DNA of 64,000 nt from NCBI GenBank assembly GCA_028344575.1, contig JAOMBO010000003.1, positions 62,001 through 126,000 of the forward strand. The letters run 5' to 3'. Of the stretch, positions 53,147-62,569 are shown in pieces (the first letter of the stretch is position 1; every line of letters begins with the position of its first letter). The position numbers were made by a program, and so were the translations under genes. The notes beneath the pieces are model-generated. The model did no database searches and was not told the origin of the DNA. It worked only from the letters and a program-made list of their open reading frames with translations. The stretch is from Candidatus Nitrosopelagicus sp. (lineage in GTDB: Archaea; Thermoproteota; Nitrososphaeria; Nitrososphaerales; Nitrosopumilaceae).

Positions 53147-54152
53147 CGGGAATTTAACATTTGAAGAAATGTCATCAGTAATGAGCGAAATACTAAATGG
53201 AAAAAATACGGATGATGAAATTGCAGAATTTCTCAGAGATTTATCAAAAAAAGGCGAAACGAATGAGGAACTACGTGCAATGTTTACAAAAATGAAAGAG
53301 TATTCAGTGAATATCAATCCACTTTGCCATGGAAACTTAATTGATGTATGTGGTACAGGAGGAGATAATTTACAGACGTTCAATATTTCCACAACAGCAT
53401 CATTTGTTATTGCAGGGGCAGGAGGAAGTGTTGCAAAACATGGAAACCGTTCAGTTTCAGGCATATCAGGTAGTGCAGATATTTTCGAATATTTTGGATT
53501 TGATTTGAATTCAGAGCCATGGGTAGTAGAAGAAATGATTGAAAAAATAGGAATAGGTTTCATGTTTGCGCCAAAATTTCATCCTGCTATGAAAAATGTT
53601 GCTCCAGCTAGAAAAATAATTGGTAAAAGAACAGCGTTTAATCTTTTAGGTCCATTATGTAATCCAGCAAAAGTAAGACATCAAATGATAGGAGTTTTTG
53701 CAGATAATTACATTGAAAGAATTGCAAAGATTATGCAAAAGAATTTTTCAGATACAGTGTTAACAGTAAGATCTGATGACGGTATGGATGAACTGTCAAC
53801 AACATCAAAAAATAAAGCATGTTTATTAAAAAATGAAGAGATTACAGAGTTCATTATTGATCCAAGTAAATACGGTATGGAAAAAGGAAACATATCAAAT
53901 ATTCAAATTACAACAAAAAAAGATGCTATAGATTCATTTGTCAAAGTATTGAATAATACATCAAATAAAACAATGAAAGAAATTACAATCTTAAATGCAG
54001 CGGGAGGGCTTCTTGTAGGAGGAATATGTAACAAGTTTGAAGAAGGGATAGAATTAGCTCGACAAACAATAGATAACGGAAAAGCATTTGAAAAATTAAA
54101 ACAGTTTGCAAAAGAAAATAATACATCCGATAAACTAGAGGAGTTTGAATAA
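53133..54152 (+). CDS. trpD: Anthranilate phosphoribosyltransferase
   Basis: Transfers the phosphoribosyl of PRPP to anthranilate. 339 residues. Motifs DVCGTGGDNLQTFNIST, KHGNRSVSGISGSAD, and GKRTAFNLLGPLCNPA match the family. The start overlaps trpG by 14 bp. Not fused to TrpG or TrpC. Confidence 0.96.
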   Translation: MKKINGNLTFEEMSSVMSEILNGKNTDDEIAEFLRDLSKKGETNEELRAMFTKMKEYSVNINPLCHGNLIDVCGTGGDNLQTFNISTTASFVIAGAGGSVAKHGNRSVSGISGSADIFEYFGFDLNSEPWVVEEMIEKIGIGFMFAPKFHPAMKNVAPARKIIGKRTAFNLLGPLCNPAKVRHQMIGVFADNYIERIAKIMQKNFSDTVLTVRSDDGMDELSTTSKNKACLLKNEEITEFIIDPSKYGMEKGNISNIQITTKKDAIDSFVKVLNNTSNKTMKEITILNAAGGLLVGGICNKFEEGIELARQTIDNGKAFEKLKQFAKENNTSDKLEEFE

Positions 54153-54153
54153 T

Positions 54154-54927
54154 ATGGAAAATATTTTAGAGAAACTTGTAAACAACTCAAGAAAAGCAAT
54201 TGATAATGGAGTGTATAATATTTCAGAATCATTATCAAATTCAGGAATTGATTTAGGTGAAACTATAATTAATTCACAGCATGCACCGTTGATTACAGAA
54301 GTAAAATTTTCATCGCCAGCATTAGGCAATATTAGAAAAGTATCAGACCCAGTAGATATTGCAATGCAAATGGTTAACGGAGGAGCATCTGCATTATCAG
54401 TATTAACTCAACCATTTTTGTTTGATGGATCACCAGAACTTTTTATGAAAGTTAGAAAAGTAGTTGAAATTCCAATGGTGATGAAAGACATAACAATTGA
54501 TAAAATACAAATTGACGCTGCTAAGAAAATAGGCGCAGATTACTTTTTACTTATACAATCTCTTTTCGATAAGAAAATGGTTCCAGAAATGGATGAATTA
54601 ATTGAATATGGGCACAAAAAGGGGGTAAAAGTAATTGTTGAAGCACATACTTCAGATGAGTTTGAAAATGCCTGTAAAACTAATGCAGACATTGTCGGAA
54701 TAAATAATCGTAATTTAGATACCTTGAAAATTGATCTGAATACAACTAAAAACATACTAGAAAAATCGAATCCATCTAAAATCATCATCTCAGAGAGCGG
54801 AATTGAGTCAAAAAATGATATTCGATTTCTTCATAAATGCGGTGCAAAAGGGTATCTCATAGGAACAGCAATAATGAAAAATGATAACATTGAACAAACA
54901 GTTAGAGGGCTAGTGAATTCAATATGA
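54154..54927 (+). CDS. trpC: Indole-3-glycerol phosphate synthase
   Basis: Ring closure and decarboxylation of CdRP. 257 residues from ATG 54154, 1 bp after the trpD stop. TIM-barrel motifs: [14 protein letters not shown] with catalytic Lys, [12 protein letters not shown] with Lys, [24 protein letters not shown] and ISESGIESK. No TrpF is fused or adjacent. Stop overlaps the trpB ATG. Confidence 0.95.
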   Translation: MENILEKLVNNSRKAIDNGVYNISESLSNSGIDLGETIINSQHAPLITEVKFSSPALGNIRKVSDPVDIAMQMVNGGASALSVLTQPFLFDGSPELFMKVRKVVEIPMVMKDITIDKIQIDAAKKIGADYFLLIQSLFDKKMVPEMDELIEYGHKKGVKVIVEAHTSDEFENACKTNADIVGINNRNLDTLKIDLNTTKNILEKSNPSKIIISESGIESKNDIRFLHKCGAKGYLIGTAIMKNDNIEQTVRGLVNSI

Positions 54928-56120
54928 AAATAGGAATACCGAAAGATGGGCGGTTTGGCGAATTCGGTGGGAAATACATACCAGAAACACTTGCACCCGC
55001 AATAGAAGAATTAGAAAAAAACTACCTTAAGATTAGAAATGATAAGAATTTCAAAAAAGAACTTGGGAGATTGTTAATCGATTATGCAGGAAGACCAACT
55101 CCAATCTATTTTGCAAAAAATCTTACAAAAACAATAGGCGGAGCAAAAATCTATTTGAAAAGAGAAGATTTGTTACATGGAGGAGCTCATAAAATAAATA
55201 ACACGTTAGGACAAGCATTACTTGCTAAACGTATGGGTAAAAAAAGAATCATTGCCGAAACGGGTGCAGGTCAACATGGAGTTGCAACTGCAATGGCATG
55301 TGCAAGTTTAGGATTAAAAGCTGAAATTTACATGGGATATGTAGACACATTGCGTCAAAAACAAAATGTTTTCAGAATGGAATTATTGGGTGCTAAAGTA
55401 CACGCAGTAAAATCAGGTTCAAAGACATTGAAAGATGCAATAAATGAAGCAATGAGAGATTGGATTACAAATGTTGACTCAACATATTATTTGTTAGGCT
55501 CTGCGGTAGGACCACACCCATACCCTTTGATGGTAAGAGATTTTCAAGCAGTAATTGGTGTAGAAATTAAAAAACAAATGAAGAAAATTCCAAATGCAGT
55601 AATTGCATGTGTCGGAGGAGGCTCTAATGCAATAGGAACATTTTATCCACTAATAGATACAAATGCCAAGATTATAGGAATAGAAGCAGGCGGAAAAGGG
55701 GTCAAAACAAAATTACATTCAGCCCCTCTTACTGCAGGCAAAAAAGGAGTCTTACACGGAATGATGACATATCTAATGCAAGATAAAGATGGTCAAATTA
55801 GTGAAACACATAGTATTTCTGCAGGGTTAGATTATCCAGGGGTTGGACCTGAGCATGCATTTCTTAAAGATGAAAATCGAGTTGAATACAAAGCAGTAAC
55901 TGATAGCGAAGTGATTGATGCATTTTTAATTCTTACAAGAACTGAGGGAATAATTCCTGCATTAGAATCGGCACATGCAATAGCACATGCAATTAAAATT
56001 TCAAAGAAAATGAAAAAAACAGAATCAATCGTAGTTACCCTATCAGGTAGAGGCGATAAAGACATCGATATTGTAAAGGAGTATTTGGCCAAAAATGTCA
56101 AGAATAAAAGAAAAATTTAA
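54924..56120 (+). CDS. trpB: Tryptophan synthase beta subunit
   Basis: PLP enzyme joining indole and serine. 398 residues. PLP Lys90 in [31 protein letters not shown] with the catalytic Glu, [14 protein letters not shown]. TrpB1-type, expected to pair with the TrpA encoded next; the trpA ATG lies 26 bp inside its end. Confidence 0.97.
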   Translation: MKIGIPKDGRFGEFGGKYIPETLAPAIEELEKNYLKIRNDKNFKKELGRLLIDYAGRPTPIYFAKNLTKTIGGAKIYLKREDLLHGGAHKINNTLGQALLAKRMGKKRIIAETGAGQHGVATAMACASLGLKAEIYMGYVDTLRQKQNVFRMELLGAKVHAVKSGSKTLKDAINEAMRDWITNVDSTYYLLGSAVGPHPYPLMVRDFQAVIGVEIKKQMKKIPNAVIACVGGGSNAIGTFYPLIDTNAKIIGIEAGGKGVKTKLHSAPLTAGKKGVLHGMMTYLMQDKDGQISETHSISAGLDYPGVGPEHAFLKDENRVEYKAVTDSEVIDAFLILTRTEGIIPALESAHAIAHAIKISKKMKKTESIVVTLSGRGDKDIDIVKEYLAKNVKNKRKI

Positions 56121-56895
56121 TCAATTAAAATCAAAAAAAGAGACCGCCTTAATCTCATACATCATGGTAGGATATCCATCAGAAAAAACAACGCTTGCCG
56201 CGGTAAGAGGATTAATTCAAGGAGGTTCAGATATTATTGAGTTAGGTTTTCCATTTTCAGATCCAATTGCAGATGGACCAACAATTCAGATGGCAAGTAC
56301 AGAATCATTAAACAATGGAACAAAAATTGAAAATTTCTTTACAATTGTAAAGAAAATACGTAAAGAATCAAACATTCCGTTAGTTTTAATGACATACACA
56401 AATATCTTGTATAATCAGACGTATCTGAAATTTATTTCACGAGCTAAACAAGCAGGTATTGATGGATTGATTTTACCAGACATGGCGATAGAAGAATCAA
56501 AAGAATATGTCAAAGCTGCTAAAAAAATAGGAATGGATACAATATTTCTTGTATCACCAAATACTGAAAAAGATCGATTAAAACAAATTATCAAATCCAC
56601 ATCAGGATTTCTTTACATGGTCGCAGTTTTTGGTACAACAGGAGTTCAAACTAAAATTCACAAATATACACTAGATGCACTCAAGAATACAAAATATGCT
56701 GCAAAAGGAAAAATTCCTGTAGGGGTAGGATTTGGAGTATCTACTGAAAAGGATGTTCAAAAATACGTTTCATCAGGGGCAGATGCAGTAATAGTAGGTA
56801 GTGCAAACATAAAGATTATTGAAAACACGCCTACAAATAAGATTCAAACACGAATTGCAACATTTACAAAAAGATTAAAGAACAAAACCAGATAA
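56095..56895 (+). CDS. trpA: Tryptophan synthase alpha subunit
   Basis: Cleaves indole-3-glycerol phosphate to indole. 266 residues. Catalytic Glu49 and Asp60 in [16 protein letters not shown] are both present. Also [12 protein letters not shown] and [10 protein letters not shown]. Overlaps trpB by 26 bp. Last gene of the trp set before pyrG, which starts ~40 bp later. Confidence 0.97.
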   Translation: MSRIKEKFNQLKSKKETALISYIMVGYPSEKTTLAAVRGLIQGGSDIIELGFPFSDPIADGPTIQMASTESLNNGTKIENFFTIVKKIRKESNIPLVLMTYTNILYNQTYLKFISRAKQAGIDGLILPDMAIEESKEYVKAAKKIGMDTIFLVSPNTEKDRLKQIIKSTSGFLYMVAVFGTTGVQTKIHKYTLDALKNTKYAAKGKIPVGVGFGVSTEKDVQKYVSSGADAVIVGSANIKIIENTPTNKIQTRIATFTKRLKNKTR

Positions 56896-56935
56896 CGAAA
56901 TAAACGAATAAAAACTAGAAGTGTTTAAGAAAAAA

Positions 56936-58537
56936 ATGCAGACAAAGTTTATTTTTGTTACGGGTGGAGTTATGTCTGGATTAGGAAAAGGAGTAGTTTC
57001 ATCATCAATTTGTAAATTATTACAGTTATCAGATCAAAAGGTTTCATGTATCAAAATTGATCCATATCTAAATTATGATGCAGGAACAATGAACCCAATT
57101 GCACACGGAGAGGTCTTTGTGACAGATGACGGAGGGGAATGTGATATGGATATAGGAAATTATGAGAGATTTTTGAATCAAGATATACCAAAATCACACA
57201 ACATTACAACTGCCCAAATCTATTCAAGCGTAATAGAATCTGAGCGAAAAGGAGAATATTTGGGAGCGTGTGTTCAAATTATCCCACATGTCACAGATGC
57301 AATTAAAGATCGAATTAAAAAAATTGCTGCAGATGAAGAATTAGAAATACTAGTGGTAGAGTGCGGAGGAACAGTAGGAGATATTGAAAGTTTGCCATTT
57401 TTAGAGGCATTAAGACAAATCAGAGTAGAAGAAGGTTCTGAGAATGTAATTTTTGTTCACGTTACATTAGCCCCATCATTAGATGTAGTAGGGGAACAAA
57501 AAACCAAACCTACACAACATAGCGTTCAAGAATTAAGAAGAATTGGAATTCAACCAGATTTACTTTGTGTGAGATGTTCCATGCCATTACAAGATAAAAC
57601 AAGAAATAAAATTTCAATGTTTACAAATGTTACAAACAACGACGTATTCTCATGTCACGATGTTGATTCAATTTTCCAAGTTCCTGAAATTTTGTATGGT
57701 CAAGGTTTGGTAGATGTAATTTTTAAAAAATTCAATAAAATGGGATATGTTAATGCATCTCAGAATTGGGATACATGGAATAAAATAGTTAATTCATTAC
57801 AAAATGAAGGAGAACCAATCAATATTGCAATGGTAGGAAAGTACGTGACACTTGCAGACAGCTACGTTAGTGTAAATCATGCATTAAAACACGCAGCTGC
57901 TTCACTTGGGAAAAAAATTACAATAGATTGGATTGATTCAGAAAATATTAACGGAAACGTGGATACATTATCCAAATATAACGGAATATTGGTGCCAGGA
58001 GGATTTGGCACCAGAGGCTCAGAAGGAATAATTAAAACTGCAAATTTTGCAAGAGAACAAAATATACCATATCTTGGAATATGTTTTGGATTCCAATTAG
58101 CAGCAGTATCATTTGCAAGAAATGTTTGTGAACACGTAGATGCAAATTCAACAGAAATTGAGCAAAATACCAACAATCCAATAATAGATTTACTCCCAGA
58201 ACAGGATGGAGTTACAGATATGGGGGGTTCATTGAGATTAGGTGCAAATGATATTAATGTGAAACCAAATACAATAGCAAATAAAATTTATGGACAAGAT
58301 AAAATTTCAAAAAGACATAGACACAGATATGAATTTAATACAAAGTATTTAGATGAATTTGCACAAAAAGGCATGATCTTTTCAGGTGAAAGTGATGAAG
58401 GAAGAAGAATGGAAATTTTAGAAATACCCTCTCATAAATTTTTTGTAGGGGTTCAATTCCATCCAGAATTCAACAGTAGGCCAGGATACCCAGAACATGT
58501 ATTCAAAGCATTCACTACTGCTGCAAATCAGAATTAA
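56936..58537 (+). CDS. pyrG: CTP synthase
   Basis: Aminates UTP to CTP. 533 residues from ATG 56936 (GTG 56921 is upstream in frame but adds only a short tail). N-terminal synthetase TKFIFVTGGVMSGLGKGVVSSS, SCIKIDPYLNYDAGTMNP, then a C-terminal glutamine amidotransferase with LGICFGFQLA nucleophile Cys and GVQFHPEF. Same strand and close after trpA, so it may be read from the trp promoter. Supplies CTP for the CDP-sugars of the accessory cluster. Confidence 0.96.
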   Translation: MQTKFIFVTGGVMSGLGKGVVSSSICKLLQLSDQKVSCIKIDPYLNYDAGTMNPIAHGEVFVTDDGGECDMDIGNYERFLNQDIPKSHNITTAQIYSSVIESERKGEYLGACVQIIPHVTDAIKDRIKKIAADEELEILVVECGGTVGDIESLPFLEALRQIRVEEGSENVIFVHVTLAPSLDVVGEQKTKPTQHSVQELRRIGIQPDLLCVRCSMPLQDKTRNKISMFTNVTNNDVFSCHDVDSIFQVPEILYGQGLVDVIFKKFNKMGYVNASQNWDTWNKIVNSLQNEGEPINIAMVGKYVTLADSYVSVNHALKHAAASLGKKITIDWIDSENINGNVDTLSKYNGILVPGGFGTRGSEGIIKTANFAREQNIPYLGICFGFQLAAVSFARNVCEHVDANSTEIEQNTNNPIIDLLPEQDGVTDMGGSLRLGANDINVKPNTIANKIYGQDKISKRHRHRYEFNTKYLDEFAQKGMIFSGESDEGRRMEILEIPSHKFFVGVQFHPEFNSRPGYPEHVFKAFTTAANQN

Positions 58538-59534
58538 TCAATTTCGATATTTCGTATATTTTCTGACGTGAATCTCTAATGGAAACTTTCTTTTTGACAT
58601 ATCCTTTTTCTAATAAATGGCTCATAGCCAATCTCACAGTTCTATCAGGCAATAACGTTTTTTTTACAAGTTCTTTTTGGCTCATAGAACCCTCATACTC
58701 CAAAATTTTCAGAAGTAATTTTGAGCTTGGTGGCATATTGAACAATTCTTCAGCAAGTTTAACTTTTTTAGCAATAGCAGAAATTGCTGTCGTATCTTTT
58801 TTTAAACGAATAATATTGGCAGAAGGTTCATAATTTGTAGCTTCTACAGAATTTTTAACTTTGTAACGATCCAATCCATCTAAAACAACTTCACAATGTA
58901 ATCTTGACGATATTTCATCAACTTCAATTACACTTGCATTAGATACAATCAATGGTCTTCTAGTAATATCAAGAGAATTTACAGAAATTATTCCAAATAC
59001 ATCAGAATCTTGGAAAATTACAGGACCACCTGCAGACATAGAATATGCAGAAGAACCAATAGGAGTTGAAATAATTACACCATCACTGCTGTCATGCCAT
59101 ACCTCATCACCATTAACTCTCAAAGTATGTTCCATCAACATAGCACTTCGAGATGAAAATACCGCAACATCGTTTAAAACAGGATAAACATTTTTTCCAT
59201 CAATTTTCACACCCAATCTAGTTACCTGTTCAGTCTCAAAATCTAGTTTCTTTATACGAGAGATTAATGATGGAAGCTGTTTCAAATCAAGTTGTGAAAG
59301 AAATCCATCAGATTCAGATTCGTTTATTCCCAAAACAGGAATTGATGAATCAAAGGTTCTATGGAAATAGTTTCGAACTCCTTTATCTCCTCCGAGAACA
59401 AATATGCAATCAGGTTTTTTATTCTTAGATTTTGTTCCAATTTTTGATGATGAGATATTATTTTCATCTAAAATTTTTTTGAGAAATTTTTCAGATGAAT
59501 CAGTTAAGCCAGTTCCAAATATTCCAACATGCAT
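58515..59534 (-). CDS. NAD kinase-like protein fused to a winged helix
   Basis: 339 residues. NAD kinase fold: FVLGGDKGVRN (~46-56) replaces the usual GGDGT with Lys51, the NDVAVF motif near 120, and SDGVIISTPIGSSAYSMSAGGPVI (~150) intact. Residues ~265-335 form a winged helix (ILEYEGSMSQKELVKKTLLPDRTVRLAMSHLLEKGY is split here), unusual for NAD kinases. The Gly-to-Lys change may affect ATP handling. Could act as NADP-making enzyme, or as an NAD(H)-sensing regulator. Overlaps the pyrG 3' end by 23 bp. Confidence 0.8.
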   Translation of the reverse strand: MHVGIFGTGLTDSSEKFLKKILDENNISSSKIGTKSKNKKPDCIFVLGGDKGVRNYFHRTFDSSIPVLGINESESDGFLSQLDLKQLPSLISRIKKLDFETEQVTRLGVKIDGKNVYPVLNDVAVFSSRSAMLMEHTLRVNGDEVWHDSSDGVIISTPIGSSAYSMSAGGPVIFQDSDVFGIISVNSLDITRRPLIVSNASVIEVDEISSRLHCEVVLDGLDRYKVKNSVEATNYEPSANIIRLKKDTTAISAIAKKVKLAEELFNMPPSSKLLLKILEYEGSMSQKELVKKTLLPDRTVRLAMSHLLEKGYVKKKVSIRDSRQKIYEISKLINSDLQQ

Positions 59535-59565
59535 AGATAGATTATTTTGTTATGGACAATATATG

Positions 59566-60438
59566 TTAGATCTGCTTAAACTCCACTATATTATAAAAAT
59601 AAGAACCATTAGTTTCTAGTGCATTTTTTTCTGGAACTTTCTCAAGACCGAATGCCTTCGATTCCAAGGCTGATTGAGCGGCTCCACCTGCAAAGGATAA
59701 TGCCCAAAGAAAGTCTTTTTCTTTTAACATAGTACAAAGAAATGTAGAACAAAAAATATCACCAATTCCAGTTGTATCAGTTAAGTTCATTTTTGGTAAG
59801 AAAATTGTATACAACTTATCTTTAACAAGTAAAGATATTTCTTGTTTATTTGTATAAATTACATATTCAATTCCAAGTTTTTGTAATTGTTTAATTCCAT
59901 CATTACCTGTAAGACCAGTTAATGCATACAATTCATCGGGATTCATCTTGATAGCATTTATGTTGTTAAGATCTAATGAAGTTCTTTTTAGAGAAATTTC
60001 ATTATTTGAGTTTTTTTCTCTTAGAAAACCTTGAGGATCTAAAAAAATAAAATTATCAAGATTTTTGATTTTTGAATAAGTTTCTAAAGGAATTTCATCA
60101 AATACAGGACTAATTATTACACCATCATTGTCATTGCCTACAAAATTAATTTTATCACACATATTTTCCACGAAAAGTTTTCTATCAGAACCATTTAGTT
60201 CAATTTTAAATCGAGTAGTAGGTTGAGAAGATAATGCATCAGGAATATTGATTTTGTTTTCTTTGAAAAATTCCTCTAAAGGATAATTTGGACCAAATTT
60301 GGTGTATAGATTAACATCATGTTTTTGTTTTCGTGCAGTTAATGAACAATAACTAGCAGGACCTCCAGGAGCATCATATTGTTCATTTTCATAAACAATT
60401 GTGTCCATCGTACAATGAGAAAATATTCCAACTTTCAT
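59566..60438 (-). CDS. PfkB-family carbohydrate kinase
   Basis: 290 residues from ATG 60438 (TTG 9 bp upstream rejected). Ribokinase fold with GGPASYCSLTARK near residue 27 and the anion-hole motif DTTGIGDIFCSTFL near 225 with catalytic Asp. Substrate not clear; this branch includes ribokinase, fructokinase and cytidine kinases. 31 bp before the NAD-kinase-like gene on the same strand, so the two are likely co-transcribed. Confidence 0.86.
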   Translation of the reverse strand: MKVGIFSHCTMDTIVYENEQYDAPGGPASYCSLTARKQKHDVNLYTKFGPNYPLEEFFKENKINIPDALSSQPTTRFKIELNGSDRKLFVENMCDKINFVGNDNDGVIISPVFDEIPLETYSKIKNLDNFIFLDPQGFLREKNSNNEISLKRTSLDLNNINAIKMNPDELYALTGLTGNDGIKQLQKLGIEYVIYTNKQEISLLVKDKLYTIFLPKMNLTDTTGIGDIFCSTFLCTMLKEKDFLWALSFAGGAAQSALESKAFGLEKVPEKNALETNGSYFYNIVEFKQI

Positions 60439-60462
60439 AATGAGCAAAAATTGTGTTTTGTA

Positions 60463-60567
60463 CTAGTTATTTGAATCCTTATTTACACAATCAGCACAAA
60501 GTGTTTTTCCTTTAACAAATTTAACTTCAATATTAGAAGCAAGACATTTTTCACATAGCCCAGTCAT
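60463..60567 (-). CDS. 34-residue zinc microprotein
   Basis: Small ATG-started ORF with two CxxC knuckles (CEKC at 5-8, CADC at 24-27), enough for one zinc-ribbon site. 24 bp upstream of the PfkB gene. Function unknown; the paired CxxC argues it is real despite its size. Confidence 0.5.
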   Translation of the reverse strand: MTGLCEKCLASNIEVKFVKGKTLCADCVNKDSNN

Positions 60568-60621
60568 AATTCGTAATTAATCTAGATCTTTAAATTGTTT
60601 TTTTGAGAGATAATATCTCAC

Positions 60622-60630
60622 TTTATATAT
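60622..60630 (+). promoter_or_regulatory. TATA box of rps26e
   Basis: TTTATATAT centred 25 bp before the ATG at 60651, with a purine-rich stretch upstream as a possible BRE. Strongest promoter seen in this window; leaderless mRNA expected. Confidence 0.65.
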
Positions 60631-60650
60631 CGAGGATTTGAATTTCTAAC

Positions 60651-60941
60651 ATGCCATCAAAGCGTGCAAGTAGAGGTAGACGAAAAGGAGGAAAAGGCTC
60701 ATCAGGTACAATTCAATGTGTAAACTGTGCAGGAACTGTTCCAAAGGATAAAGCAAAAAAAGTTACCTCACGTCTAAGCTTAGTAGAACATCAATTAGCA
60801 AAAGAACTACGTGCACAAGGAGCATACATCGCTGCACCGAAAGTTACAAAATGGTATTGTATATCATGTGCAATACATTTCAAAGTTCTAAAAATTCGTT
60901 CAGCAGATCAGAGACGTAAACATACAAAACTTCGTGGATAA
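60651..60941 (+). CDS. rps26e: Small ribosomal subunit protein eS26
   Basis: 96-residue ribosomal protein of the eukaryotic/archaeal S26e family, absent from most euryarchaea. Basic start (SKRASRGRRKGGKG), zinc cysteines in IQCVNCAGTVP and WYCISCAIHF, and basic end. Located at the mRNA exit of the small subunit. Typical of TACK archaea, supporting the lineage call. Confidence 0.97.
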   Translation: MPSKRASRGRRKGGKGSSGTIQCVNCAGTVPKDKAKKVTSRLSLVEHQLAKELRAQGAYIAAPKVTKWYCISCAIHFKVLKIRSADQRRKHTKLRG

Positions 60942-60942
60942 A

Positions 60943-61509
60943 TTATCTATTTTTCATTAAGACAGAAATTCTTTGAACTAAGGTTATTCCTGCAATAATT
61001 ATCACAATTATTACTGCAATCTCCAAAAATCCAATCATTCCTATTATAGCAATGACAAGTAACCTTTCAGCACGTTCACCAATTCCAATTCCTTGCATCT
61101 TTATTCCTGCAGCATCTGCCTTTGCACGGGCATAACTAACCAATAAAGAAAGAGTGATTGCGGTAAATACCAAATATGGTTCAGTGTAATTTCCAATTAA
61201 GATTCCAAAAAAGATTGCAACTTCTGCAATTTTGTCAAATATAGAATCTAAAAATCCCCCAGATTTTGACATTTTATTTGCATAACGTGCAACCTGCCCA
61301 TCAACAATGTCAAAGAAACCAGAAGCTAATAATGCAATTCCGCCTAAAAGTAATGAATATTCAAATCCAATGCCATAAATTATTGATGAAACAAATGCCA
61401 ATGCCAGACCTATGCCAGTAAATACATTTGGAGACAATCCCGTAGCAGCAAAAGATTTTCCAATTTTTTGTAATACAGGTTTTAAAGAATCGCGTAAATT
61501 ATTTAACAA
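60943..61509 (-). CDS. Archaetidylinositol-phosphate synthase (CDP-alcohol phosphatidyltransferase)
   Basis: 188-residue membrane enzyme joining CDP-archaeol to an alcohol phosphate, giving polar lipid heads. Motif DIVDGQVARYANKMSKSGG...DSIFDK (~65-92) matches the D-x2-DG-x2-AR-x8-G-x3-D-x3-D signature. Five or so membrane helices. TTG start at 61509. The inositol-phosphate substrate is inferred from the archaeal branch. Lies 9 bp after the agmatinase gene on the same strand. Confidence 0.85.
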   Translation of the reverse strand: MLNNLRDSLKPVLQKIGKSFAATGLSPNVFTGIGLALAFVSSIIYGIGFEYSLLLGGIALLASGFFDIVDGQVARYANKMSKSGGFLDSIFDKIAEVAIFFGILIGNYTEPYLVFTAITLSLLVSYARAKADAAGIKMQGIGIGERAERLLVIAIIGMIGFLEIAVIIVIIIAGITLVQRISVLMKNR

Positions 61510-61518
61510 TACAATTCC

Positions 61519-62385
61519 TCACTTTTGATTCATTGAAATTATTATTGAAATCATTCTAGCAGCCAAAGATGCTGTAGCGCCATTATCAAACATAGGATTC
61601 AATTCAACAATATCAGTAGCTTTAATTTTTTTATTTTTTAAAGCAACCACCATATCATGTAATTCGCGAGAAGTGATTCCAATCGCTTCAGGATTTCCAA
61701 CACCGGGAGCAAATGCAGGATCTAATACATCAAGATCAATACTGACATAGAGATTTTCAAATTTTTCAGTTAATTTTTCTAATAATTTTGGACCATCACC
61801 ATTTTTAATTTCAGAGTCAGATATGGTTTGAATATTATTTTCAGTAAGAAATTCTAATTCTTCTTTTACAAATGCGCGTGCCCCAACGTGAATTATATTT
61901 TCAGGGCCACGTTCTTCAACAATTCTTCTCAAATATGCAGCATGACTTAGTTTGGTACCGGCATATTCATCTCTCAAATCATAATGTGCGTCAAACACAA
62001 CATATCCAGTATCTTTAGGATAGCTCAAGTAACTACCATAAGTGAGTGAATGTTCTCCTCCAAGAATGATTAATTGGTTTGATGTATCTTTCAATTCATC
62101 CGTAGTTTTTCTAACCATGTCAATCATATTTTGAGCGACAACTGTATGTTCTAGATTTCCCAAATCTTTAATGTTAACTTGTTCTAAATCAACACCAAAC
62201 TCTGGCATAAAAATTTCAATATTGTTAAACGCATCACGAATTACATCCGGGCCAAAACGACATCCAGGTTTGTATGAATGAGTTGAATCAAATGGAATTC
62301 CAAATAATGTTGCTACAGGTTCAGAATCATCTGCAGGAGATATAATCTTTGGAGAACTAGTCAAATACAAATCAGAGTAACTCAT
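61519..62385 (-). CDS. speB: Agmatinase / ureohydrolase
   Basis: 288-residue ureohydrolase with Mn2+ ligands in GGEHSLTYG, FDAHYDLRDEY and SIDLDVLDPAFAPG, near residues 108, 130 and 210. Archaeal members mostly hydrolyse agmatine to putrescine for polyamines; arginase or other guanidino substrates cannot be excluded. Same strand as the phospholipid gene. Confidence 0.88.
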   Translation of the reverse strand: MSYSDLYLTSSPKIISPADDSEPVATLFGIPFDSTHSYKPGCRFGPDVIRDAFNNIEIFMPEFGVDLEQVNIKDLGNLEHTVVAQNMIDMVRKTTDELKDTSNQLIILGGEHSLTYGSYLSYPKDTGYVVFDAHYDLRDEYAGTKLSHAAYLRRIVEERGPENIIHVGARAFVKEELEFLTENNIQTISDSEIKNGDGPKLLEKLTEKFENLYVSIDLDVLDPAFAPGVGNPEAIGITSRELHDMVVALKNKKIKATDIVELNPMFDNGATASLAARMISIIISMNQK

Positions 62386-62426
62386 TATACAGATTTTAAT
62401 TCACTTTAAAATAAAGTAATGCCCAA

Positions 62427-62513
62427 TTAATCAGACTGGCATGAAGAGTCATCACATAAACAGAAATTATGAGATTCACCACAATCAGTACAGATTAGTA
62501 ACTTTCCATGCAT
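62427..62513 (-). CDS. 28-residue Cys-rich microprotein
   Basis: Tiny ORF with ATG at 62513: CTDC (residues 8-11) and CLCDDSSC (18-25), plus His15. Enough cysteines for a metal site in a peptide of 28 residues. It sits between thrS and the agmatinase gene on the same strand. Short length means it could be spurious. Confidence 0.4.
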   Translation of the reverse strand: MHGKLLICTDCGESHNFCLCDDSSCQSD

Positions 62514-62569
62514 AAACTATAGTCACAGAATTTGTATTTAACCTCAAAGAAGGAATGATAAATCATCCA

